Assembly (NCBI RefSeq): GCF_030209175.1
Contig: NZ_JARVSM010000006.1
Coordinates: forward strand, 186,001-250,000
Source: Pseudomonas sp. efr-133-TYG-5
GTDB taxonomy: Bacteria > Pseudomonadota > Gammaproteobacteria > Pseudomonadales > Pseudomonadaceae
Direction: 5' to 3'
DNA: 64,000 nucleotides
The notes beneath the pieces were generated by a model. That model did not search any database. It was not told the DNA's origin and was given only the letters and a program-made list of their open reading frames with translations. Positions 16,126-24,508 of the stretch are shown here, in pieces. Both the position numbers and the translations under genes were made by a program. Numbering within the stretch: the first letter of the stretch is position 1; every line of letters starts with the position of its first letter.

Positions 16126-16766
16126 GCGCGACCGTGACCATCGACTTCGTGTCCGACGTGGTGTGCCCGTGGTGCGCACTCGGCGCGACGGCGCTGGAGC
16201 AGGCCATCGCCAATCTGGCCGGCGAGATTGCCGTGGCGCTGACCTACAAGCCCTTCGAGCTCAACCCGGACATGCCGGCCGAAGGCGAACCGGCGGTGCA
16301 GCACCTGATGCGCAAGTACGGCCGCAGCGCTGCTGATGTCGCCGCCGGCAAGCGCATGCAGATCGAACGCGGCCAGGCCCTCGGCTTCGCGTTCGACCTG
16401 GAGAAGCGCACGCACTTCTACAACACCTTCGACGCCCATCGCCTGTTGACGTGGGCCGCGCAGGAGGGGCGGCAAGTCGCGCTGAAGAAGATCTTGCTGC
16501 GTGCCTACTTCCGCGACGGCGACAACCCGAACGACCACCCGACCCTGGTGCGCCTGGCGCGTGAAGCGGGACTGGATACGGCGCGGGCCACCGAGGTGCT
16601 GGCCAGCGACCAATTCGCCCATGACGTGCGGCAGGCGCAGGCCTTCTACCGCCAGCACGGGATCAACTCGGTGCCGGCGTTGATTTTCAACGGCACGCAC
16701 CTGGTGTCCGGTTCGCAATCGGTCGAGTACTACGAACAGGTGCTGAAACAACTGGCGGCAGCCTGA
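16122..16766 (+). CDS. FrnE-like DsbA-family oxidoreductase, CPWC type
   Basis: A 214-residue cytosolic thioredoxin-fold protein with CPWC at residues 15-18 (DFVSDVVCPWCALGA) and a cis-proline region INSVPALIFNGTHLVSGSQ. The sequence layout, with a helical insert containing FNTFDAHRLLTWAAQEG-like residues, is typical of FrnE/2-hydroxychromene isomerase-like proteins. It overlaps the tautomerase gene by four bases. It may act in disulfide chemistry or as a glutathione-linked isomerase. Confidence 0.9.
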   Translation: MSATVTIDFVSDVVCPWCALGATALEQAIANLAGEIAVALTYKPFELNPDMPAEGEPAVQHLMRKYGRSAADVAAGKRMQIERGQALGFAFDLEKRTHFYNTFDAHRLLTWAAQEGRQVALKKILLRAYFRDGDNPNDHPTLVRLAREAGLDTARATEVLASDQFAHDVRQAQAFYRQHGINSVPALIFNGTHLVSGSQSVEYYEQVLKQLAAA

Positions 16767-16810
16767 TCGATCACAGCGTCAAACCCAACTTGTCTATCGA
16801 GGATTTCATC

Positions 16811-17521
16811 ATGAGCAACTTCAAGAAAACCGTCGTCATCACCGGTGCTTCCCAAGGTCTGGGCGAAGGCATGGTCAAGGCCTTCCGTGAACTGGGCTAC
16901 AACATTGTCGCCACTTCGCGTTCGATCAAACCGTCGAACGACCCGCAGATCCTCACCATCGCCGGCGACATCGGCGACCCGGCCACCGCCCAACGGGTGA
17001 TCAGCGAGGGCCTGGCGCGGTTCGGCCGCATCGACACCCTGGTCAACAACGCCGGCATCTTCGTCGCCAAACCGTTCACCGCCTACACCGCGGACGATTA
17101 CGCGGCGGTCCTGTCGGTCAACCTCAACGGCTTCTTCTACATCACCCAACTGGCCATCGCCGAGATGGAAAAACAGGGCAAGGGCCACGTGGTCAACATC
17201 ACCACCAGCCTGGTCGACCACGCCGTCGACGGCGTGCCCTCGGTGCTCGCCTCGCTGACCAAGGGCGGCCTCAACGCCGCGACCAAATCCCTGGCCATCG
17301 AGTACGCCAAGCGTGGCATCCGCGTGAACGCGGTGTCGCCCGGCATCATCAAGACCCCGATGCACGGCGAAGAAAGCCACGCCGCACTGGGCGCCCTGCA
17401 CCCGGTTGGGCATATGGGTGAGGTCGAAGACATCGCGCAGGCGGTGGTCTACCTCGACAACGCCGGGTTCGTCACCGGTGAGATTCTGCATGTGGATGGC
17501 GGGCAGAGCGCCGGGCACTGA
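16811..17521 (+). CDS. short-chain dehydrogenase/reductase lacking the catalytic tyrosine
   Basis: A 236-residue SDR. The cofactor loop TGASQGLG is at about residues 11-18 and NNAG follows near residue 80. The ATG at 16811 has GAGGA nine bases upstream, so it is preferred over a TTG at 16790. In the active site the usual YxxxK reads ALASLTK-like (PSVLASLTKGG): the lysine is present but the residue four before it is alanine, so the general-acid tyrosine is missing. The rest (GIRVNAVSPGIIKTPMH, ILHVDGG) is intact. It may be a non-canonical enzyme or a binding protein. Last gene of the three-gene operon, followed by a terminator. Confidence 0.9.
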   Translation: MSNFKKTVVITGASQGLGEGMVKAFRELGYNIVATSRSIKPSNDPQILTIAGDIGDPATAQRVISEGLARFGRIDTLVNNAGIFVAKPFTAYTADDYAAVLSVNLNGFFYITQLAIAEMEKQGKGHVVNITTSLVDHAVDGVPSVLASLTKGGLNAATKSLAIEYAKRGIRVNAVSPGIIKTPMHGEESHAALGALHPVGHMGEVEDIAQAVVYLDNAGFVTGEILHVDGGQSAGH

Positions 17522-17538
17522 TTGTCGTAGCAACACAA

Positions 17539-17566
17539 AGCCCTCGCCGCGGTGCGAGGGCTTTTT
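17539..17566 (+). terminator. terminator of the tautomerase-FrnE-SDR operon
   Basis: AGCCCTCGC / GCGAGGGCT hairpin with six T after it, 18 bases past the SDR stop. Confidence 0.88.
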
Positions 17567-17675
17567 TGTGGGCAACAGCCCTGGCGTGATCTGGCTGACG
17601 GTCAGCTATCGCTGATGCAATACCTGATGCGCTGGCTGAAGCGCAGCGCGATGCGATCGCCTGTTGGCCGCCCGG

Positions 17676-17936
17676 TCAGTCGGGGACCACGTAGCAATAG
17701 AGTTGATATTGGCTGCCGGTATTCGTGCTCGAATAGACCGAATAGCGGGTGAGCACTCCAAGAATCGTCACGTCAATTTCCGCTATCGAAAGCCCGCTTT
17801 CCGACAGATCGATGGTGATGACGACCTGGTCCTTGCGAAGGTCCCGAGAGATATGAATCGCCGACTTCAATGTCATCCTGCGATAAAAGGGCTGAATGCA
17901 GCGAATGGTGAGATCCGCTTCACCGATGAACTCCAT
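17676..17936 (-). CDS. hypothetical protein (86 aa)
   Basis: An 86-residue protein of unknown family. The start is supported by AAGGA eight bases before the ATG at 17936. Predicted strands alternate through the whole length (LTIRCIQPFYRRMTL, DQVVITIDLSESGLSIAEIDVTILGV), suggesting a small all-beta domain ending QYQLYCYVVPD. There is no signal peptide. Base composition is lower in G/C than the core genes. It may belong to the same accessory patch as the toxin-like ORF. Confidence 0.6.
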   Translation of the reverse strand: MEFIGEADLTIRCIQPFYRRMTLKSAIHISRDLRKDQVVITIDLSESGLSIAEIDVTILGVLTRYSVYSSTNTGSQYQLYCYVVPD

Positions 17937-18382
17937 GTTCCATTCCTTGGTTGTACTGTTGGCAGCGGCAGCATCCGCAAGCAGCCGCTCTCGATCCTTC
18001 GACGAAGTTTCAACGCCCAGCCATCTTAGCGCCCGAGCGCTGATGGACGTCCATGAAGCTTTTATCAGGGCGCGGTTTCATACGCCAGTGTCGCTCACAG
18101 GACTGAGGCCGTGGTGGCACGCCTGCTCGCACCTGAGGGCGTGCGACGGTATTCAGCGCGAGTTACCGGTTGATAGGGTCTTCACAGGGGGCTGCGAATT
18201 CTGATCATTTCCAAGAGACAGCTGACCCTTTGCAGGCGGTGGTGGAAATCGGTCGCTCATTGATGGCGGATAGGGTTGCACGGAAGTGCTGATGCTTCTG
18301 GAGGGGGGCGAAAAATGAAGTGTGGACACTTTGTGGACATTTTCGCGCTTTGACGCGAGGTGCGTTCAAACCCCAGAAACCA
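17937..18382. other. gene-free stretch next to tRNA-Thr
   Basis: No convincing gene. Two copies of TGTGGACA occur 11 bases apart at 18321-18339. A short open segment ending near 18288 (DPLQAVVEIGRSLMADRVARK) has no start. Together with the adjacent tRNA gene this may be the scar of a departed integrative element, but nothing proves it. Confidence 0.3.
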
Positions 18383-18406
18383 CAAAGCCCCGCATTTGCG
18401 GGGCTT
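18383..18406 (-). terminator. terminator downstream of tRNA-Thr
   Basis: AAAGCCCCGC / GCGGGGCTTT hairpin immediately 3' of the tRNA on the minus strand. Confidence 0.85.
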
Positions 18407-18412
18407 TGAATA

Positions 18413-18488
<76 letters not shown>

Positions 18489-18563
18489 GTGTGGGCGACG
18501 ATTATAGCGATTGGGCGGGTTCTGTAAACCCCTGAATTCAGACTATTTTTGCGCGGGCCTGGA

Positions 18564-19400
18564 TCAGGCCCGGCGCAGGACGTTGCGCAGTTTTTCGATG
18601 GCGCGCCAGGCGCGGTTGTTCTGCATGGCGTGCAGTTGCGCTTCGGCGCGTTCGGCGCGTTGGGTGGCGGCGCTGATTTGTGCCAGGGCTTCGGCTTCGC
18701 CGGGGCTGACGGGGTGGGCGAAGGGGTGGCCGAGGCACAGCTGAAAGTTGTCGAGCTGGCAGGGTGGCATGTCGAAGGCCGGTTTGAGGTTGGCGTGCTC
18801 GTCGGCCAGGAAGTAGCTGTTGAGGCCGTCGAAGCAGACGTTCTGGTAGCCCGCGTCGGTCACCAGATGTTCCCAAGTGTGGTCGCGCTCGAACGGCGTC
18901 TCGATGAGAATCAGCCACGGGCGGAAGCGCTTGAAGTCCATGCCGCGCAGCACGGTTTCCTCGTGGCCTTCGACGTCGATTTTCAGGAAGTGGATCGGCC
19001 GGTCGGCGGCGTGTTCTGCACAGATCGAAGTCAGGGTACGCGCCTTGACCGTCAGGCTCTGTACCTCGAGTCCGAGGGCTTTGCGCTCCTGGGCGAGCAC
19101 CGGGTCGGCGGTGGACAGACCAGTGCCGGGGATACCGTAGAACGTCACTTCGCCAGGCGCATCGCTGGCAATGCATTGCAGGGTGATGTCGCGTGGGCGT
19201 TGCTGGCGCAGAGCGTCGTGGTAGTTCTGCATCGGCTCGACGTTGATGCCGCTCCAGCCGTGATCGTAGAAGGCCTTGGTCACCGAATCGTGAATCGGAT
19301 CGTTGGCGCCGACGTCGATGTAGAAGCCGTTTTCAAAGTATTTGAGCGCGCGCCACAGGCGGACGTCTTCGAAATTCTGCGCGTATGAGATGAACGTCAC
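18564..19400 (-). CDS. FkbM-family SAM-dependent methyltransferase
   Basis: A 278-residue protein with the FkbM methyltransferase layout: FYIDVGANDPIHDSVTKAFY (SAM site, residues about 25-45), NVEPMQNYHDALR, and FLKIDVEGHEETVLRGMDF in the centre. FkbM proteins O-methylate sugars or small molecules and often sit in glycan clusters. The GTG at 19400 is chosen because CAGGGAG lies just upstream; a longer frame to 19472 lacks a ribosome site. The C-terminal 50 residues are alanine/arginine/glutamate rich and may form a coiled coil. No glycan genes flank it here; the neighbours are tRNA-Thr and an ABC operon. Confidence 0.88.
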   Translation of the reverse strand: MTFISYAQNFEDVRLWRALKYFENGFYIDVGANDPIHDSVTKAFYDHGWSGINVEPMQNYHDALRQQRPRDITLQCIASDAPGEVTFYGIPGTGLSTADPVLAQERKALGLEVQSLTVKARTLTSICAEHAADRPIHFLKIDVEGHEETVLRGMDFKRFRPWLILIETPFERDHTWEHLVTDAGYQNVCFDGLNSYFLADEHANLKPAFDMPPCQLDNFQLCLGHPFAHPVSPGEAEALAQISAATQRAERAEAQLHAMQNNRAWRAIEKLRNVLRRA

Positions 19401-19744
19401 GGTCGCTCCCTGTCGATCAGGTTCTTCTTGTTCGTGTGTGCGCTGCCGGCACTGCGTGAGCCTGTATAGCAAGGGTGATGGGCGGGCGCAATTTTCCCTT
19501 GCGCGGGTCCGTGAATCGGCGGTTATGTCCTTTTGATCTGGGGCTTATGCACAACGGACTCTAGCGCTGCTGACCACGGTCGCCGTTTTGTGGAGCAGTT
19601 CGCATTTGTCCTGCAAACCCCTGTTTTAGCGGTTTTTTATTCATGTGAACAAAAAATGACCAGCTGTTGAAATGGGTGCAAACAGCCGTGGATATTGGAT
19701 CCAGGGTAATTCCATCAACAGAGTTATCCACAGGATGCCGGGTT
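19401..19744. other. gene-free intergenic region
   Basis: No gene seen between the FkbM gene and the end of the ABC-transporter operon. It contains one TTATCCACA (19724-19732) identical to the DnaA box consensus, but no cluster of such boxes, so it is not an origin. Confidence 0.5.
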
Positions 19745-20980
19745 TTAGCGACGTTCTGCCAGCAGGAGAAAATTACGCGGGGTGAGGTGGGCATTGCAGA
19801 AGGTGCCCAGGCGTACCACATAGCCTTGTTCGCTGAGGAAAAGTGCCCGATCAAGGTTCAGCCACAGCTCCAGCGGCCGTCGGAATAATCCGCGCAACAA
19901 TTCCAGGTTGCGAACTTCGGCCAACCGCTGCCATCCGGCCGCTTCCAGCGCCGGCCAGTCTTGCTGGCCGATTGTGGATAACTCTTTCAGCGCGGCCAGG
20001 TCGCGGCAGTATTCGGCGAAGGGTTTGTCCAGCCAGGCGCTGGGCAGGGATGGCGTCGGCAGGTAGTCGTCGACGCCGCGCACTTGCCGTTGCAGCAGGT
20101 CGAAGGCCAGACGGCGGGCCATGGAGCTGTCGCGCTGACGGCGGACGCGTGCACCGGCGGTGACGGTTTCGCTCATCGGCAGGGCCAGATCTTCCAGCGA
20201 AAGCTGTAGGGCTGATCGCGAAGCGGCGCGAGATAACGCCTGATACTCCGTGCGACTGATCCGGTTATAGCAGCACGGTGCGATCGCCAATTGTTGGCAG
20301 CCAGCGGCGCTAGCCAGGTGCATCAGGCGCACATGCAAGTCGCCGCAAGCATGCAGGGCGACGGGCGTGTGCTCGGCGCGCAACAACAATGAGGTGTTCG
20401 CTGCGAGCACATCCTGCTCGACATGCAGCGCCTGCAAGTGATGACGCTGACTCAGTGCCTGGCCGCTGGCGACGAGCGCCGGGTCATATTCCAGGCAGGT
20501 GAGTTGCTGGTCGGCACCGAGCAGGCGGCGGCCCAAATGGCCTTTGCCCGAACACCAATCCAGCCAGTGCTTCGGTTGTGAGACGAACGACAAGCGGCTG
20601 GCGAACGCCTCGATTTGCTGCCATTTGCGTCCCGGTACATCGACATTCAGGCGACGGTCGGCGATCTGCAGATCATGCGCGGGCAATTCACCCACCGCAC
20701 TCAGTTCAAGCGACGACGCTGCCAATGCGGCAAACGGCTCCGGCGCATCCAAGAGTTCGGCAGGTTGGTTGTGGGCGTTTTCCGCCTCTTCCAGTGAGCG
20801 CCCGCGTAGCCTCGAGGACAATTCCGGGTAGGACGCTTCCCAGGGAAGCTGCAGATGAGTAAACGGGCGAGGCTTCCACAGCGCCTGATGCGCTGTAAGA
20901 AATGTATCCAGTGCCGTGAAGCGGGCGAGTAAGTGCTCGCCCGTCAGCACGCAGAAAGCCTCAGCGCCCTTGGCAGGCAT
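19745..20980 (-). CDS. SAM-dependent methyltransferase (Methyltransf_32-like)
   Basis: A protein of up to 411 residues. The SAM-binding motif HWLDWCSGKGHLGRRLL is central (about residue 140), followed by an acidic loop CLEYDPALV, then LHACGDLHVRLM and LAIAPCCYNRIS, a pattern resembling small RNA- or glutathione-transferase-like methyltransferases grouped as Methyltransf_32. The start is uncertain; the longest frame overlaps the end of hisM by 20 bases, and a shorter start is possible. It is the last gene of the hisPJQM transcript. The substrate is unknown and nothing links it to amino-acid uptake apart from position. Confidence 0.75.
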   Translation of the reverse strand: MPAKGAEAFCVLTGEHLLARFTALDTFLTAHQALWKPRPFTHLQLPWEASYPELSSRLRGRSLEEAENAHNQPAELLDAPEPFAALAASSLELSAVGELPAHDLQIADRRLNVDVPGRKWQQIEAFASRLSFVSQPKHWLDWCSGKGHLGRRLLGADQQLTCLEYDPALVASGQALSQRHHLQALHVEQDVLAANTSLLLRAEHTPVALHACGDLHVRLMHLASAAGCQQLAIAPCCYNRISRTEYQALSRAASRSALQLSLEDLALPMSETVTAGARVRRQRDSSMARRLAFDLLQRQVRGVDDYLPTPSLPSAWLDKPFAEYCRDLAALKELSTIGQQDWPALEAAGWQRLAEVRNLELLRGLFRRPLELWLNLDRALFLSEQGYVVRLGTFCNAHLTPRNFLLLAERR

Positions 20981-21650
20981 CGACGCGCAACCATCGCTCC
21001 AGCTGCTTGAACGCCTGAACGAGCAAAAACGACATCAGCAGGTAAATGACGCCTGCGGTGAAGAACATATCCACCGTCAGGTAGTTGCGAGCAATGATGG
21101 TGCGGGTGATGCCCGTGAGTTCGAGCAAGGTCACCGTGCTCGCCAGAGAACTGGCCTTCAGCATCAGAATGACTTCGTTGCTGTAGGCCGGCAGAGCGAT
21201 GCGCGCGGCGCGGGGCAGGACGATGAAGAACAATGCCTTGGCCTTGGACATGCCCAGTGCGCGGGCGGCTTCGATCTCGCCCGGCGGGATCGCTTGAATG
21301 GCGCCACGCAGGATCTCGGCGATGTAGGCAGCTGTATGCAGCGTCATCGTGGCGGTGGCACACCAGAATGGGTCCCGCAAATACTGCCACATGAAACTGC
21401 CGCGTACGGCGTCGAACTGAGCCAGGCCGTAGTAGACCAGGAACAGTTGCACGAGCAACGGCGTGCCCCGGAAGAAAAAGATGTACGCGTAAGGAAAAGC
21501 GCGGACAAACCAGAGCTTGGAGGAGCGAGCGATGCCCAGGGGTATCGCCAGCAGCAACCCGAGAATAACGGCAATGCCCACCAGTTCGAGTGTCAGCAGG
21601 GCGCCCTGAAAGAACTTCGGCAGCCACTTGTAGATGACTTCCCATTCCAT
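20961..21650 (-). CDS. hisM: polar amino-acid ABC transporter permease (HisM type)
   Basis: A 229-residue inner-membrane permease with the EAA loop EIEAARALGMSKAKALFFIVLP that contacts the ATPase. The true start is ATG 21650 (MEWEVIYKW), which overlaps the hisQ stop by one base (TAATG). With HisQ it forms the heterodimeric channel for a lysine/arginine/ornithine/histidine-type importer. The order ATPase, binding protein, permease, permease matches a known Pseudomonas histidine/arginine-class operon, though the exact substrate cannot be read from sequence. Confidence 0.9.
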   Translation of the reverse strand: MEWEVIYKWLPKFFQGALLTLELVGIAVILGLLLAIPLGIARSSKLWFVRAFPYAYIFFFRGTPLLVQLFLVYYGLAQFDAVRGSFMWQYLRDPFWCATATMTLHTAAYIAEILRGAIQAIPPGEIEAARALGMSKAKALFFIVLPRAARIALPAYSNEVILMLKASSLASTVTLLELTGITRTIIARNYLTVDMFFTAGVIYLLMSFLLVQAFKQLERWLRVDACQGR

Positions 21651-22342
21651 TACGTCGTCCTCACGAAGCCACGAGCGGCGCGTTTTTCCAGGAAATGCAT
21701 GGTGATCATCGCCAGTATGGTCAGGACCAGATACATGAAAGCTGCGACCAGATAGAAGGTGAATGGATGCTTGGCGAAGGTCACGGCGTTCTGCGCATTG
21801 CGCATGATTTCTTCCAGACCGATGACCGACACCAGCGCGGTGTCCTTCATCAGAATCATGAACAGGTTGCCAAGGCCTGGCAGCGCGATACGCCACATCT
21901 GCGGCATGATCAGCCGGGTGAAGATCCGCCATTTCGACAGGCCCAGGGCCTGGCCGGCCTCACGGTGGCCTTTGGGAATGGCCAGGATCGCACCACGAAA
22001 GACCTCCGTTGCATAAGCGCCGAAGCACAGTCCGAGGGCGGTCACGCCGGCCACGAAAGGGCTCAGTGCCAGATCGGGATTGCCAAAGTATTCGCCAATG
22101 GCATTCATCGTCTTGACGGTGCCGAGGTAGATCAGCAGAACCCAAAGCAGTTCCGGCACACCCCGTACGAGGGTCGAGTAGGTTTCGCCAAGCCACCGCA
22201 GCGGCTTGTACGGGGAGGTCTTGGCCAAGGCGCCGAGCAGGCCGAGCACCAGCCCGACGCACAGGGCCGTGAGTGCCAGTTTGACGGTCATCAGCGCGCC
22301 GGCGAGGAGCACCGGGCCGAATCCGTGGAGGTCGATAATCAT
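21650..22342 (-). CDS. hisQ: polar amino-acid ABC transporter permease (HisQ type)
   Basis: A 230-residue permease (MIIDLHGFGPVLLAGALMTVKLAL) with an EAA loop in HREAGQALGLSKWRIFTRLIMP. It is the partner of HisM and is coupled to it by a one-base overlap. A 77-base gap with a strong hairpin separates it from the binding-protein gene upstream, so it is likely made in smaller amounts than the periplasmic component. Confidence 0.9.
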   Translation of the reverse strand: MIIDLHGFGPVLLAGALMTVKLALTALCVGLVLGLLGALAKTSPYKPLRWLGETYSTLVRGVPELLWVLLIYLGTVKTMNAIGEYFGNPDLALSPFVAGVTALGLCFGAYATEVFRGAILAIPKGHREAGQALGLSKWRIFTRLIMPQMWRIALPGLGNLFMILMKDTALVSVIGLEEIMRNAQNAVTFAKHPFTFYLVAAFMYLVLTILAMITMHFLEKRAARGFVRTT

Positions 22343-22374
22343 GGATTTCTTTTCAAATCGCGGCAGGCAAGGCC

Positions 22375-22409
22375 GGGAGCCGGCGCCGTCGGTTGCTGGC
22401 GCCGGTCCC
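22375..22409 (-). promoter_or_regulatory. intercistronic hairpin between binding-protein and permease genes
   Basis: GGGAGCCGGCGCC (22375-22387) pairs with GGCGCCGGTCCC (22398-22409) around a ten-base loop. No T run follows. Hairpins here commonly protect the 3' end of the abundant binding-protein mRNA segment and reduce read-through into the permease genes. Confidence 0.55.
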
Positions 22410-22419
22410 GCAGGTCAGA

Positions 22420-23169
22420 TCAGTAGATGCTGAACGGGAAATACTTGTCGTTGATCTTCTTGTAGGTACCGTCGGCGACGATTTCCTTCAGCGCGGCGTT
22501 CAGCTTCTCGCGCAGCGGGTCACCCTTGCGCACGGCGATGCCGATCTTGTCGCTTTCCACGACCGGGTCACCCTTGAACTCGTAGTTCTTGCCGGCGTCG
22601 GTTTTCAGCCAGTCGTAGTTGGCGTACTTGTCCGCGAGAATCGCGTCGACACGACCGGAAGTCAGGTCCAGGTAGGCGTTTTCCTGGGTGTCATAGAGTT
22701 TGACCTCGACATCGCTGCCGTAGGTGTCTTCCAGCCAGGTGCCGGCCAGCGTGGCGCGCTGCGTGCCGATGATCTTGCCTTTGAGCGCATCCTTGTCGGT
22801 TTTGAAGTCGACGTTTTTCGGCGCGATGAATTGCAGCTTGTTCGAGTAGTACGGATCGGTGAAGTCCACCGCACCCTTGCGCTCTTCGGTGATCGACAGC
22901 GAGGAGATCAGGAAGTCGAACTTCTTGGCGTTCAGCGCGGGGATGATGCCGTCCCAGTCGGAAGTAACCACGGTGCATTCGACTTTCATCTTGGCGCAGA
23001 GGGCGTCGCCGATGTCTTTGTCGAAACCGACCACCTGGCCGCTCGCGTCTTTATTGTTGAACGGCGGGTAAGCCGCTTCGATGCCCATCTTCAGGGTCTC
23101 GGCCATGGCACCGGCGCTGAACGCCAGGGTGACAGCGGCTGCCAGGAAGACCTTTTTAAAATTCTGCAT
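22420..23169 (-). CDS. hisJ: periplasmic amino-acid-binding protein (HisJ/ArgT type)
   Basis: A 249-residue periplasmic solute-binding protein. The signal peptide MQNFKKVFLAAAVTLAFSAG is cleaved after AMA. The mature part shows the SBP3 signature GFDKDIGDALCAKMKVECTVV and SLSITEERKGAVDFTDPYY, typical for Lys/Arg/Orn/His-binding proteins. It starts 13 bases after the hisP stop. The ligand is inferred as a basic amino acid or histidine. Confidence 0.92.
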   Translation of the reverse strand: MQNFKKVFLAAAVTLAFSAGAMAETLKMGIEAAYPPFNNKDASGQVVGFDKDIGDALCAKMKVECTVVTSDWDGIIPALNAKKFDFLISSLSITEERKGAVDFTDPYYSNKLQFIAPKNVDFKTDKDALKGKIIGTQRATLAGTWLEDTYGSDVEVKLYDTQENAYLDLTSGRVDAILADKYANYDWLKTDAGKNYEFKGDPVVESDKIGIAVRKGDPLREKLNAALKEIVADGTYKKINDKYFPFSIY

Positions 23170-23182
23170 GCATGTTGCTCCG

Positions 23183-23956
23183 TTAGCGGTTGCTGGACAT
23201 GAATTGTTTGCAGCGCGCCGAAAGCGGGTTGTCGAACACCTGCTGTGGCGATCCTTGCTCTTCCACCAGCCCCTGGTGGAGGAACACCACTTCGCTGGAG
23301 ACCTGACGGGCGAAGCCCATTTCGTGGGTCACGAGCAGCATGGTGCGGCCTTCTTCGGCCAGTGCGCGGATGACATTAAGTACTTCCTGGACCATTTCCG
23401 GGTCAAGCGCGGAGGTGGGTTCGTCGAACAGGATCACCTTGGGCTGCATCGCCAGCGTACGGGCGATCGCCGCGCGTTGCTGCTGGCCACCGGACAGCTG
23501 CGCCGGATAGGCATGCCGCTTGTCGGCGATGCCGACCTTGGCCAGCAGGGCTTCGGCGAATTCGATGGCCTCGGCCTTGCTCTGGCCGAGTACGCGGCGC
23601 GGGGCTTCGATGATGTTGTCGAGGATGCTCATGTGCGGCCACAGATTAAAGTTTTGAAATACAAAACCAATCTCGCTGCGCAGGCGGTTGATCTGCTTGC
23701 CATCGGCGGCAACCAGCTCGCCGTTCTTGGCGGCCTTGAGCTTGAGTTCTTCCCCGGCCACCAGAATCTGGCCCTGGTGCGGGTTTTCCAACAGGTTGAT
23801 GCAACGCAGGAACGTGGACTTGCCGGAACCGGAGGAACCCAGGATCGAGATCACATCGCCGTCGCGGGCGGTCAGCGAGATGCCTTTGAGCACCTCAAGC
23901 TGTCCGTAGCGTTTGTGCAGGTTGCGGATTTCAAGCGCGGGCGTGGCCTCAGCCAT
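23183..23956 (-). CDS. hisP: polar amino-acid ABC transporter ATP-binding subunit (HisP type)
   Basis: A 257-residue ATPase energising the importer. It contains Walker A GSSGSGKST, the signature LSGGQQQR and Walker B VILFDEPTS, then the H-loop VTHEMGFAR. It is the first gene of the operon hisP-hisJ-hisQ-hisM-methyltransferase, so its promoter must lie in the 23957-24400 gap shared with the divergent gabP. Confidence 0.94.
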   Translation of the reverse strand: MAEATPALEIRNLHKRYGQLEVLKGISLTARDGDVISILGSSGSGKSTFLRCINLLENPHQGQILVAGEELKLKAAKNGELVAADGKQINRLRSEIGFVFQNFNLWPHMSILDNIIEAPRRVLGQSKAEAIEFAEALLAKVGIADKRHAYPAQLSGGQQQRAAIARTLAMQPKVILFDEPTSALDPEMVQEVLNVIRALAEEGRTMLLVTHEMGFARQVSSEVVFLHQGLVEEQGSPQQVFDNPLSARCKQFMSSNR

Positions 23957-24400
23957 GTGCGTTCCTCATATATGTTGCGCTCCTGCTGTTGGTCGGCCTT
24001 CCTGGCGAGGCGGCCAAGCTAGCATAGCGTTTCAATGGCAGCCAACAGCGCTACGGGCGGTAAACGGATGGCGTGTGACAGGTTGTCGCATCGGCACAGC
24101 AGACTGTCGCCCCATCAACAACCGAACGGGTGTTTGAACGTTGATTCCCGTGGGTGTCGCGTAAAAAAAGGCGCGATGTTGCCACCTTTGGCGGGGTCTT
24201 GGAAGCGCTATCCGGCCGAACGTAGCCGATTCGCCCTTTTATTGTGCATCCCACACTTTTTCCGTGTGTTTCTGGTGCGCGGATTCGTTTAAAAAGTGAG
24301 TCGCAGGGTAACGTTCTGGCGAATTGCCAGTAATCTCAATGGCTTGCGATGACTGTCCGGTCGCGCGCAAAACCGCGAGGCAGAAGACTCTGAAACATTT
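23957..24400. other. divergent promoter region between hisP and gabP
   Basis: No gene. The stretch is rich in A/T runs (GTAAAAAAAGG near 24164, TTTATTGTGCATCCC near 24237) and contains the short inverted pair CTGGCG-AATTGCCAG near 24316. The hisP promoter should be here but no clear sigma70 pair was identified. Confidence 0.4.
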
Positions 24401-24415
24401 TGGCGCATTTATTGC
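24401..24415 (+). promoter_or_regulatory. sigma54-type promoter of gabP
   Basis: TGGCGCATTTATTGC has GG and GC separated by exactly ten bases and matches TGGCAC-N5-TTGC at all but one position. Transcription would begin near 24427, 82 bases upstream of the gabP ATG. Sigma54 control would fit nitrogen-regulated GABA use. Confidence 0.5.
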
Positions 24416-24508
24416 GTGCAGAATCTGGAACGCCCCGTTGGTTTCTTTTTACGAGAAGGAAAACCAGACGGGCCGGACGCAATCGCTTTCCTCGCAAAGG
24501 TAGTTTCG

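Noticed and set aside
17896..18204. A 102-codon frame antisense to the start of the 86-residue orphan
   Set aside because: Serine/arginine-rich shadow composition and no start signal.
19724..19981. Two DnaA-box matches (TTATCCACA at 19724 and its complement at 19973)
   Set aside because: Only two boxes about 240 bases apart, one inside a coding region, with no A/T-rich unwinding element or origin genes.
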